Made by a program: the position numbers and the translations under genes | The notes under the pieces: model-generated | Seen by the model: only the letters and a program-made list of their open reading frames with translations | Databases searched by the model: none | What the model was told of the DNA's origin: nothing | NCBI GenBank assembly: GCA_039028975.1 | Contig: JBCCHB010000043.1 | Coordinates: 39,244 to 103,243, forward strand | Source of the DNA: JAHBNG01 sp039028975 | GTDB taxonomy: Bacteria > Chloroflexota > Anaerolineae > Caldilineales > Caldilineaceae | Length of the DNA stretch: 64,000 nt | Direction: 5' to 3' | Shown: piece by piece, positions 56,986 through 64,000 of the stretch | Layout of the letters: every line of letters starts with the position of its first letter | Numbering within the stretch: position 1 is the first letter of the stretch

Positions 56986-58353
56986 ATGATCCAAAAGCAG
57001 ATTACTCGTCGCAGTTTATTGAAAGGCATGGCTGTCACTGGCTTAGGTGCAGCTTCAGCCCAACTCTTGGCCGCCTGTGCGGCCCCAGTCGCAGCTCCTG
57101 GCTCTGGCAGTGAGGATTCGTCTCCAGCAGCAGAGGCCGTGACCCTACGTATCCAAGTTCCCGCTGGCAATTTGGCCTTGACACCTCAAGAATTCGGGCC
57201 GCGCTTTACCGAAGAAACAGGTGTGGAGGTGGTCGTTGAGGAGACGATTTATGGCGAGATCGAAACCAAAACACAGACGGGTTTCATCGCTGGGACATTA
57301 CAAGACTTGGTATATGGTCACCATCGCTGGATCTTTATCAACTTTGTTAAAGGGATCTACTTAGAACTGGATGATTTCTGGGCCTCTAGCCCACCAGACG
57401 ATCCCGATGATTTCTATCCTAGCGTGTTGGAGGGTAACAAGTGGGAAGGCAAGAGCTTTAATCTACCAGATGTAGTGCATCCTGGTGGAAACATTGCGCT
57501 TGCATTTAACAAGACCATGCTTGAGGACAAAGGGCTGCCTATCCCAGAGGTCGGCTGGACAATGGAAGATTGGACTGAATTGGCTCGAAGCGCAGCCGAT
57601 CCAGATGCGGGCATCTTTGGTATGGGTTTTGATAGCATGACCGCGATGCACTACTATAGCAATACGTCCCGCTCCTTTGGCGCGGCTGACTCGACAGACT
57701 CATGGATTATGGACGCGGAAGGGCGCACCATGAGCTACAATACCGATCTCCATGCTGAAATTGCGGCATGGTATGTGGGGCTTTTGGATGATCAAGTATC
57801 GCCTCGGGCTGCTGACAAAGAGGGCGTTGAACCCAACCTCTTTGTTGCTGGCTTAGAAGCAACTCATGCCAGTACCGTTGGTGTGTTAACTCGGGCGCAA
57901 ACTCAGGCTGGCGATCGCTTTGAAGTTGGCGCCATTCCTCTACCTCCGGGCAAGGACGGCCGTCAGGGTACATGCTTCTCTGGTAACCACTGGATGATCA
58001 ACAGCAATTCTGAAGCACCAGATGAGGCTTGGGAGTTTGCTAAATTGCTGACTTCTAAGGAAGCTGGCATATTCAACGTGCTAGAAGCCAAACGTCAGAC
58101 CAATGGTCGCAAGTCGGTATGGACAGATCCTGAGGTCAACGCAGTCAATCCGCTCTACGGCTTTACTGACAAGGTGATATCAGAAGGTGTAGAACCGTAT
58201 CCCATGCCTTGGAATACCCGTTTTACCGAAGCAAATAATGTCTTCCAGGCCGAGATCGACCTGATTTGGGAAGGCGATGAGACCTTTGCCGAGTACGCTA
58301 GCGAAGTTGAACGCAAAACCCAGGCCATTCTTGATGAGCCACTGCCTTCTTAA
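56986..58353 (+). CDS. Extracellular solute-binding protein of a sugar ABC transporter (Tat lipoprotein)
   Basis: A 455-residue binding protein. The signal has a twin-arginine motif (TRRSLLKG, Arg8-Arg9) and a lipobox (LLAACAAP, lipidated Cys31), so it should be exported folded and anchored to the membrane. The mature part is a type 1 sugar-binding fold with FxGNHWMINSNSE and AWEFAKLLTSKEAG. It belongs with the two upstream permeases, separated from them by 349 bp containing dispersed repeats. The sugar is unknown. Confidence 0.93.
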   Translation: MIQKQITRRSLLKGMAVTGLGAASAQLLAACAAPVAAPGSGSEDSSPAAEAVTLRIQVPAGNLALTPQEFGPRFTEETGVEVVVEETIYGEIETKTQTGFIAGTLQDLVYGHHRWIFINFVKGIYLELDDFWASSPPDDPDDFYPSVLEGNKWEGKSFNLPDVVHPGGNIALAFNKTMLEDKGLPIPEVGWTMEDWTELARSAADPDAGIFGMGFDSMTAMHYYSNTSRSFGAADSTDSWIMDAEGRTMSYNTDLHAEIAAWYVGLLDDQVSPRAADKEGVEPNLFVAGLEATHASTVGVLTRAQTQAGDRFEVGAIPLPPGKDGRQGTCFSGNHWMINSNSEAPDEAWEFAKLLTSKEAGIFNVLEAKRQTNGRKSVWTDPEVNAVNPLYGFTDKVISEGVEPYPMPWNTRFTEANNVFQAEIDLIWEGDETFAEYASEVERKTQAILDEPLPS

Positions 58354-58418
58354 AGTAGACCTCTTCAGGATAACCTACTTCATATGAGCCTGTCCTGAAT
58401 TGAGACGAGTCAATAGAA

Positions 58419-58465
58419 ATATGCTCATTGAAATCGTAAAAACCTATATGATTCGATGAGCATAT
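58419..58465. terminator. Inverted repeat ATATGCTCAT / ATGAGCATAT
   Basis: A 10-bp perfect inverted repeat (58419-58428 and 58456-58465) lies 65 bp after the binding-protein stop, in the spacer between convergent genes. It may act as a terminator, although no T-run is visible. Confidence 0.4.
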
Positions 58466-58612
58466 ACTTCGCCAGAGAAGTCTTGTCCCAACTCATGCCC
58501 CATGGCTCCGGGAAATTTCGAGAAGAGAGGACAGAACTTTTCTGGCCATCTATATCGTTACGTTCTGAGCAGTTTCCGGTCGGTCTTAGGATTTATTTTT
58601 CGAACAAGCCAG

Positions 58613-59782
58613 TTACTTCAAAGCCTTGCGCAATGCCTCTCCAACAACTTCTGCCTCACCATCTTTTAGGGTATGTACAGTCATAAAAATATCGCTGTCA
58701 CCGACCGGGCGAGTCCAGATGCTGGGCGTACCTGCACGCAATTCCTCGACTATATCGTTAGATGATTTACCCAGCGCGTCAGTATCCAGGGCTAGGTGCA
58801 GGCGCATCCAAGGCTCTTTCTCCTCTTCCCATGCATTTTTGGCTGAGACGTGCTCTACATCTTTTAGGAAGCTGGCAATGGTCTCAATCTTTTGGGCTTC
58901 CCCCTGCAGCCGCTCTTCGTGATCCATATCGAACCACTCTTGAAGGGCCACCGTAGTTGCAATCACCTCTTGTCGATCAATTTTGTAACCTCGACCGATG
59001 TTGCTCTCATAGGCTGGGCTATCAACCAGCTCATAGCTTATGAAGCTGTTGAGCATTGCTGCCTCAACATAGTCACGCTTTCCACATAAAATTCCAGATG
59101 AGTGGGTAGATCCTACATACTTAGTGCCATAACAGACCAGAGATGCACCACTTGACGGCAATTCTCGCATTCTTTCCAGCGGATATATTTCTGCCGCGGC
59201 ATCCAAAATCAGGGCAATGCCAGCCTTTTCTGCTATCTGGGCCATCTGCGAAACGGATAGGGTTCCTGGCGTATCCTCCGCTCGTGCCAGCATGAGAATT
59301 CCTGCAGTTTTGGGGCCAATCGCGGCTTCAATTTGAGCCGTTGTGGTCCCTTCATCATCCCCTACCTCGATTAATTTACCACCCGGAACAGCAATACACT
59401 TGTCATAATGATAACGCAATTTCTTTTGAATCAAAAACTCGTCTCGCAACCCAGTTGTATCCGGCAATTGGCTAATCTTGTCCTGATCATGCGCGGTCAT
59501 GATGGCTGCGGTACCCAAAACCAAAGCGGCAAAACAACCGGAGGTGACAAATGCAGCCTCAGCACCAAGTTGTTCAGCAATCACTACACCTGTTTTGTCA
59601 AACACTTCAGCCATGGGCGCAAAAGAAGCATTGGCCGCATCCATCGCCGCCTGAACTCTTTCCGTCAAAATTGAACCACCCAGAACCGTTTGACTTCCTG
59701 AAGCATTAATGATGGGCTTGATGCCCAATTGCTCGTAAATACTTGATTGCCCCGAAGTGCTGTACTCCTTAACCTTCTCCAT
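58613..59782 (-). CDS. SelA-like PLP-dependent enzyme (aminotransferase class V fold)
   Basis: A 389-residue PLP enzyme related to L-seryl-tRNA(Sec) selenium transferase and D-glucosaminate-6-phosphate ammonia lyase. Features are PIINASGSQTVLGGS near the N-terminus, FVTSGCFAALVLGTAA, Asp194 in LILDAAAE and the PLP Lys221 in YGTKYVG. No selenocysteine genes are nearby and it sits between two sugar transporters, so an amino-sugar or amino-acid lyase role is more likely than SelA itself. The ATG at 59782 follows AAGGAGG. Confidence 0.85.
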   Translation of the reverse strand: MEKVKEYSTSGQSSIYEQLGIKPIINASGSQTVLGGSILTERVQAAMDAANASFAPMAEVFDKTGVVIAEQLGAEAAFVTSGCFAALVLGTAAIMTAHDQDKISQLPDTTGLRDEFLIQKKLRYHYDKCIAVPGGKLIEVGDDEGTTTAQIEAAIGPKTAGILMLARAEDTPGTLSVSQMAQIAEKAGIALILDAAAEIYPLERMRELPSSGASLVCYGTKYVGSTHSSGILCGKRDYVEAAMLNSFISYELVDSPAYESNIGRGYKIDRQEVIATTVALQEWFDMDHEERLQGEAQKIETIASFLKDVEHVSAKNAWEEEKEPWMRLHLALDTDALGKSSNDIVEELRAGTPSIWTRPVGDSDIFMTVHTLKDGEAEVVGEALRKALK

Positions 59783-59925
59783 ACCCGCCTCCTTAAACAA
59801 AGTGTTTTGCTCATTTGCTCAAAGTGTACAGACTGACTTCACTTAGCTATTGGAAAGTACCAAGCTGCACACTTTCGGCTGATGAGCATTATCGTATTGA
59901 TGGTTGGCATTCCAATATTTTCTCT

Positions 59926-60002
59926 AGTATTGCGGTCGATTTGCCAATCGTTGGTTTCCGCAGCCCTACCGAAGTAATCAAACAGCGGTTGTCAAGCGGA
60001 GC
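59926..60002 (+). repeat. Dispersed palindromic repeat, imperfect copy
   Basis: It starts TAGTATTGCGGTCGATTTG and carries the conserved loop CCGCAGCCCTACCGAAGTAATC. It ends GTTGTCAAGCGGAGC, fused directly to the next copy. The stem is partly decayed. Confidence 0.65.
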
Positions 60003-60088
60003 TATACTGCGGTCGATTTGAAAACCGGGGTTTTCCGCAGCCTCTACCAGAGTAACCAAACTCCGGTTGTCAAACGGAGCTGAGTATA
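60003..60088 (+). repeat. Dispersed palindromic repeat, complete copy
   Basis: TATACTGCGGTCGATTTG to CGGAGCTGAGTATA, with stem GAAAACCGGGGTTT (60020-60033) against AAACTCCGGTTGTC (60058-60071). The loop is CCGCAGCCTCTACCAGAG then TAACC. It is tandem with the preceding copy. Confidence 0.85.
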
Positions 60089-60140
60089 AGTATAACTAAT
60101 GACACAATTTTCAGCACCTTATGGTCGCTCTGTGTAGATT

Positions 60141-60229
60141 GGGTGCGTTTTAGTTTGGCACAAGAGTGCGTCGCTCCGTTCAATTGCGGATGGGCGCTTG
60201 AATCTATGTCTGAACAGTGCAACGCACCC
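60141..60229 (-). repeat. Dispersed ~90-bp repeat, copy 2
   Basis: The reverse complement of this segment matches 1475-1566. The ends GGGTGCGTT and AACGCACCC are inverted. It carries no coding sequence. Confidence 0.7.
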
Positions 60230-60530
60230 GACTGGCTAACATTCTTGCCCCGAAACTCAAAGGCACCCATATAGACTCGGGATTTTGTCTACAGCATGAT
60301 AAAGTTGTAATATAGAGATAGTATTAACCTCTTCCCCCCCCGATGGGTTGCTCCACAATTCTGTATGGAATAGATCATTTGAGGCTCCAATGTTGGAGTT
60401 CAGAAAACTTTTTTTACTCCACGGACTTCTCTGGAGCGATCACCTGGCGATAGCTCGATTTACACTGTAGCCTATACTTTCCGTTCAACATTCCCCCGTC
60501 AGCAATGAATAGTCTTCAAAGGAGAGCCTC
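60230..60530. other. Leader region of the second binding-protein gene
   Basis: About 300 bp without a gene or clear repeat. TATACT at 60473-60478, about 53 bp before the ATG, could be a -10 box, but no good -35 is seen. Confidence 0.35.
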
Positions 60531-61907
60531 ATGAACAATCTAACGAATATTGGATTGAGTCGACGACGTTTTCTGGCCTTGTCAGCCATGAGTGTTGGTG
60601 CTGGTCTGCTTGCCGCCTGTGCACCAGTGAGCGATTCTGGCGCTGGTGATGGGGCGGCTTCGTCGGAGCCACAAACCGTCACTTATTGGGATTGGTGGGG
60701 ACCATCGGGCAGTGAAGTCAATGCGGCCCTATTTGAGCGCCTGCCTGTTGCGCTCACGGAAGCCAACCCGGATCTGGAACTGGATTATCAGAATGTACCC
60801 TTTGGCGAGTACTTCCGTAAATTTTTGGCAGCCCATGCCGCAGGCGATGTGCCAGACGTAATGCATAGTTCAGTCTATTGGGCACGAGATTTCTACGATA
60901 AAGAGGCTCTACACGATCTGACGCCATTTGTCGAGGTGACGCCCGATCTAGCCCGTGAGAACTTCCTCGACGGTGCCCTACTCCAAGCCACCAAAGGGGC
61001 AGCCCAGTATGGCGTTCTCGGTGAAGGTCCAGACAGTAACCAGATCTTCTTTAACATTGATCTCTTTGAAGAGGCCGGTGTGACGACCAATGCTGACGAG
61101 ATAGCCCAATGGACCTGGGATGATTTTACTGCAGCCGCCAAAGAATTGACCAAGATGGATGGCGATGATGTGGTCCAGTCTGGCTTTATGGTGGGTACCC
61201 CTGGCGCCCAGAATCTAAGTGTCTTTGCTAGCTGTCACGGTGTCGGCTTCTATTCTAAAAATGCAGACGGGATTGAGAATGGCGTTGGTTTCAACGAGAG
61301 TAATGCAGCTGTCAACGGTCTAAACTGGTATCTGGATATGCTCTATGAGACCGTCGTGTCCCAGCCGATCGCCCCAGAACGCCAGGACTGGAATCAGTTT
61401 ATACAGGGGACAACTGCCATGGCATCTTCTGGCCCCTGGCAATATGGCCGCCTACGTGGCGATGTGCCTGAACTGAACTGGTCTACCATGCTCTGGCCAG
61501 CCGCTCCCGTAGATGGAGGCAAGCAGGGGACCGCTATCTGGAACAATATGTTGGTTATGCCAAGCCGAGGAGCCAATCAAGACGCGGGTTGGGCTTTCCT
61601 TGAATTCTGGTGTGGTTTAGGTTGGATGCTTGAGCGCCTTGAGATTGGTGATTGGATGGCACCGCGCAAAGATTTTTATGAGACGCCCGAATTCAAAGCC
61701 AAGCTCGACGAATTGCCTATCTTAGAGATGGTACCCAAAGCGACCGCGGCCGGTACACCATTGGTTTACATCCAGCAAAGTGCGCTAGACGAAGCCATTC
61801 GTCCAGTACTTGAAGCAGTCATTCTACAACAAGAGACGCCAGAGGTAGCCATGGATCAGCTCGTTACAACCGGTAATGAGATTATGGCGAAGGCAGGGTA
61901 TGCGTAG
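60531..61907 (+). CDS. Extracellular solute-binding protein of a second sugar ABC transporter (Tat lipoprotein)
   Basis: A 458-residue binding protein with a twin-arginine signal (LSRRRFLAL, Arg11-13) and lipobox (GLLAACAP, Cys30). The mature part has WDWWGPSGSE near the start and an MxxSGPWQYGRL segment typical of type 1 sugar-binding proteins. Two permeases follow on the same strand. It differs clearly from the first binding protein, so the two importers probably take different sugars. Confidence 0.93.
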   Translation: MNNLTNIGLSRRRFLALSAMSVGAGLLAACAPVSDSGAGDGAASSEPQTVTYWDWWGPSGSEVNAALFERLPVALTEANPDLELDYQNVPFGEYFRKFLAAHAAGDVPDVMHSSVYWARDFYDKEALHDLTPFVEVTPDLARENFLDGALLQATKGAAQYGVLGEGPDSNQIFFNIDLFEEAGVTTNADEIAQWTWDDFTAAAKELTKMDGDDVVQSGFMVGTPGAQNLSVFASCHGVGFYSKNADGIENGVGFNESNAAVNGLNWYLDMLYETVVSQPIAPERQDWNQFIQGTTAMASSGPWQYGRLRGDVPELNWSTMLWPAAPVDGGKQGTAIWNNMLVMPSRGANQDAGWAFLEFWCGLGWMLERLEIGDWMAPRKDFYETPEFKAKLDELPILEMVPKATAAGTPLVYIQQSALDEAIRPVLEAVILQQETPEVAMDQLVTTGNEIMAKAGYA

Positions 61908-62000
61908 CAAGTTTGCAGGTGAGTAGGTCTGCGGGTGAGCAGGTTTATAGGTGACAAGAGTTCTTACCCACCTGCCCGCCTGCCTACTTGCATCAGGAGA
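61908..62000. repeat. Minisatellite-like spacer
   Basis: Degenerate copies of a GCAGGTGAGTAG-like octamer unit are followed by complementary CCTGCCCGCCTGCCTACTTG. The character is the same as the 4262-4406 spacer. An open frame runs through it from 61951, but it has no coding character. Confidence 0.6.
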
Positions 62001-62010
62001 TAAACGAATC

Positions 62011-62943
62011 TTGGCGACTTTAGCCCAGGAGAGTCAGTCGGTAGCGCGACAAACAAATGTTGGCGCTACATTTTGGAAACGGATTAAGAAGACGTGGCCG
62101 GGCTATCTCTTTATCAGCCCGGCAGTCTTACTTATCTCGGTCTTTTCATATATTGCGATTGGTTTCTCCCTCTACATTAGCTTCCACGAGTACGATATTA
62201 TCACCGATGTCCGCCCGTTTGTCGGGCTGGAAAACTATACGCGAGCGCTAGCAGATGAGCTAGTTGGCATTGGTTTCTGGAACACGATTCTCTATGTGAT
62301 TGTGATTGTCCCGGCAATTACCATCGTCTCGCTCTTTTTGGCTGTATTGGGGAATCAAGCACGGGTTGGTCGCTCGTTCTTCCGGACCATATTTTTCATC
62401 CCAACCATTACACCGGGCGTCGTGACGGCTATGTTATGGGTGTGGCTCTTTGAACCAACAGGAGGTGTCAACAGGTTGCTTAAACTCGTTGGTATTTCTG
62501 GTCCCAACTGGCTCTTTGATCCCAACACTGCGCTACCAGCCGTCATGCTGATGACTATCTGGGGGGCGGTTGGTTATTACATGATTATCTTTCTGGCGGG
62601 TTTGGCTGAAATTCCTCAAGTCTTTTACGAAGCGGCTAAAGTCGATGGGGCTAACTCTAGACACACCTTTTGGCATATTACGCTGCCCCTGCTGCGCAAT
62701 TCGATGATCTTTGTGGTGGTGACGTTGACGATTGCCGCGTTCCAAGTCTTCACCCAGGTCTATATTATGACGCGCGGTGGACCGGCCAATGCTACCCAGA
62801 CCGTGCAGATGGTCGTCTATCGCTACGCTTTCTCGAACTTTGAGATGGGTTACGCCTCGGCTATCTCGTGGCTGCTATTTGGTATTATCTTTCTCTTTTC
62901 GGCTTTGCAGCTTAAGCTCTTTATTTCTCGCGAACTTTATTAA
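62011..62943 (+). CDS. Carbohydrate ABC transporter permease (MalF-like)
   Basis: A 310-residue permease with six membrane segments and the EAA loop VFYEAAKVDGANSRHTFWHITLP. I prefer the TTG at 62011, preceded by AGGAGA, because the GTG at 61951 would place minisatellite sequence in the protein. It works with the preceding binding protein and the next permease. Confidence 0.9.
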   Translation: MATLAQESQSVARQTNVGATFWKRIKKTWPGYLFISPAVLLISVFSYIAIGFSLYISFHEYDIITDVRPFVGLENYTRALADELVGIGFWNTILYVIVIVPAITIVSLFLAVLGNQARVGRSFFRTIFFIPTITPGVVTAMLWVWLFEPTGGVNRLLKLVGISGPNWLFDPNTALPAVMLMTIWGAVGYYMIIFLAGLAEIPQVFYEAAKVDGANSRHTFWHITLPLLRNSMIFVVVTLTIAAFQVFTQVYIMTRGGPANATQTVQMVVYRYAFSNFEMGYASAISWLLFGIIFLFSALQLKLFISRELY

Positions 62944-63027
62944 AGTGAGCTCTGTTTGAAAACAGTCGTTTGTTCATTCAGGTAGAGGTGAAGAAAACGA
63001 CTGTTTTCACCACAACCGCACTATATA
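62943..63027 (-). repeat. Dispersed palindromic repeat, inverted copy with perfect 14-bp stem
   Basis: Read on the minus strand it matches the copies at 56812 and 60003 in its ends and in the loop (ACCTCTACCTGAATGAAC). The stem GAAAACAGTCGTTT (62958-62971) is exactly complementary to 62995-63008. The stem sequence differs from that of the other copies although pairing is kept. It fills the spacer between the two permease genes. Confidence 0.8.
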
Positions 63028-63033
63028 CATCCT

Positions 63034-63915
63034 ATGGACCATATTGAATCCAGAACGGTCGAGCTTGGCGGCGAGGTTGGTTCAGCCGCATGGTTTGCCA
63101 GGCGTTCGTTTGTCATCTTCGTCTATGCGTTGTTGGTTGTTTTGGCCGTTAGCATGATTTTCCCGTATCTATGGATGCTGGCCAATTCTTTTAAGACGCG
63201 CACCGATTTTTTCACCGATCCTTACTCGCTTATTCCGCCCTCGCTTACCTTAAGCACGTATGCGGAAGCTCTGATCCGCGGCAACATGGGCTTATACATT
63301 TATAATAGCGTACTCTATACGGGGACAACCTTGGCTGTACAGCTCTTTATCAATTCTCTGGCGGCCTATGCTTTTGCCCGGGTTGAGTTTCCGGGGCGCG
63401 AGGCGCTCTTCCTGGCTGTGCTTGCTACGTTGATGCTACCTGGCTCGATCACGTTGATTCCGACTTTTCTGATTGCCCATGCGTTAGGATTGACCAACTC
63501 GTTTCTGGGCGTGGTCTTGCCTAGTTTCGCCTCGGCATTTGGTATCTTTTTGCTGCGCCAATTTTTCCTTAATATCCCACGCGAATTGGAAGATGCCGCG
63601 CGTATCGATGGATCTAGCTTCTTTGGTACCTATTGGCGAATTATGTTGCCATTGGCACGACCAGCTATGGTGACCTTAGGCGTCTTTATCTTTCTTGGCG
63701 CATGGAACGATTTCATTTGGCCCTTGATTGTCTTAACGGACTCGAGTAAATATCCAGTCACCGTCGGCATCGCGCTCTTCCGCGACTTTAATTCAATTAA
63801 TTGGCCTGCTGTCTTCGCCGCCTCCACCGTCGTCTCCTTTCCGGTAGTCGTTCTCTTTGTAGTCGCCCAGGAGTTTATTGTCGGCGGAATTAGTCTTTCT
63901 GGACTCAAAGGATAG
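63034..63915 (+). CDS. Carbohydrate ABC transporter permease (MalG-like)
   Basis: A 293-residue CUT1 permease with the EAA loop ELEDAARIDGSSFFGTYWRIMLP and the MalG-type end FIVGGISLSGLKG. The ATG has only a weak upstream ribosome-binding site, and the dispersed repeat lies directly before it. Confidence 0.92.
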   Translation: MDHIESRTVELGGEVGSAAWFARRSFVIFVYALLVVLAVSMIFPYLWMLANSFKTRTDFFTDPYSLIPPSLTLSTYAEALIRGNMGLYIYNSVLYTGTTLAVQLFINSLAAYAFARVEFPGREALFLAVLATLMLPGSITLIPTFLIAHALGLTNSFLGVVLPSFASAFGIFLLRQFFLNIPRELEDAARIDGSSFFGTYWRIMLPLARPAMVTLGVFIFLGAWNDFIWPLIVLTDSSKYPVTVGIALFRDFNSINWPAVFAASTVVSFPVVVLFVVAQEFIVGGISLSGLKG

Positions 63916-63927
63916 GATACGAACCCT

Positions 63928-64000
63928 ATGCTAAACATTGGTATCATTGGTTATGGGGGCCGAGTCTCCGGCATGGTGCGGCAGCTTGACATATTTGGCA
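63928..64000 (+). CDS. Gfo/Idh/MocA family oxidoreductase (partial, cut by window end)
   Basis: The frame begins MLNIGIIGYGGRVSGMV, a Rossmann nucleotide-binding motif at the start of a typical Gfo/Idh/MocA sugar dehydrogenase. It begins 12 bp after the permease, preceded by AAAGGATAGG. Only the first 24 codons are present. Such a gene would oxidise the imported sugar or inositol. Confidence 0.75.
   Translation, partial: MLNIGIIGYGGRVSGMVRQLDIFG

Noticed and set aside
61951..62010. GTG start of the second MalF-like permease
   Set aside because: The extra 20 residues would be encoded by minisatellite sequence, whereas TTG at 62011 has AGGAGA upstream.

Overview
The window looks like chromosomal DNA of a Chloroflexota bacterium, probably near Caldilineales/Anaerolineae. 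This is inferred from gene content and was not tested by search. The pointers are very long surface proteins with Thr/Pro linkers, MalT-type LuxR and BTAD (SARP-like) regulators, sugar ABC transporters with twin-arginine lipoprotein binding proteins and no local ATPase, DUF4386 and DUF4160/DUF2442 genes, and spacers full of short repeats. No tRNA, rRNA, CRISPR array, phage gene or intact transposase was found.

Layout. 0-9 kb: housekeeping and catabolic genes on both strands (2-hydroxyacid dehydrogenase, Trm112-like protein, M20 peptidase, SDR dehydrogenase, pterin carbinolamine dehydratase, GH1 glycosidase, alpha/beta hydrolase, N-formylglutamate amidohydrolase). 9.5-27.6 kb: a two-gene unit made of a small membrane protein with a helix-hairpin-helix (HHH) domain and a 5863-residue protein. 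The giant starts with a similar HHH domain and a membrane segment, continues with about 42 Ig-like domains, Thr/Pro linkers, a 24-residue Thr-rich tandem repeat and an SdrD-B-like domain, and ends in an LPATG sorting signal. 27.9-35.7 kb: an amidohydrolase, a candidate nucleotidyltransferase toxin-antitoxin pair, and a carbohydrate cluster (enolase-superfamily dehydratase, TIM-barrel isomerase, split transketolase, nucleoside hydrolase-like protein). 35.9-36.9 kb: remnants of two broken genes. 37-45.7 kb: a minus-strand run of two related quinone oxidoreductases, two penicillin-binding-protein-like serine hydrolases, an NAD(P)-binding protein and several very small membrane proteins. 45.9-54.4 kb: a BTAD/NB-ARC regulator, a DUF4160/DUF2442 pair, and a MalT-type LuxR regulator coupled to a membrane protein resembling a peptidase that lacks its active site. 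54.8-64 kb: two sugar ABC importers around a SelA-like PLP enzyme, then the start of a Gfo/Idh/MocA oxidoreductase.

The most unusual features are the giant protein, anchored at both ends with an HHH domain predicted in the cytoplasm, and several families of dispersed palindromic elements in the spacers. One family, near the ABC transporters, has a conserved loop but stems that change together and remain complementary. Another has nested hairpins inside terminal inverted repeats.

All family assignments were made by reading protein motifs. Starts were chosen from ribosome-binding sites and overlaps with neighbours. Domain counts in the giant were made by eye.
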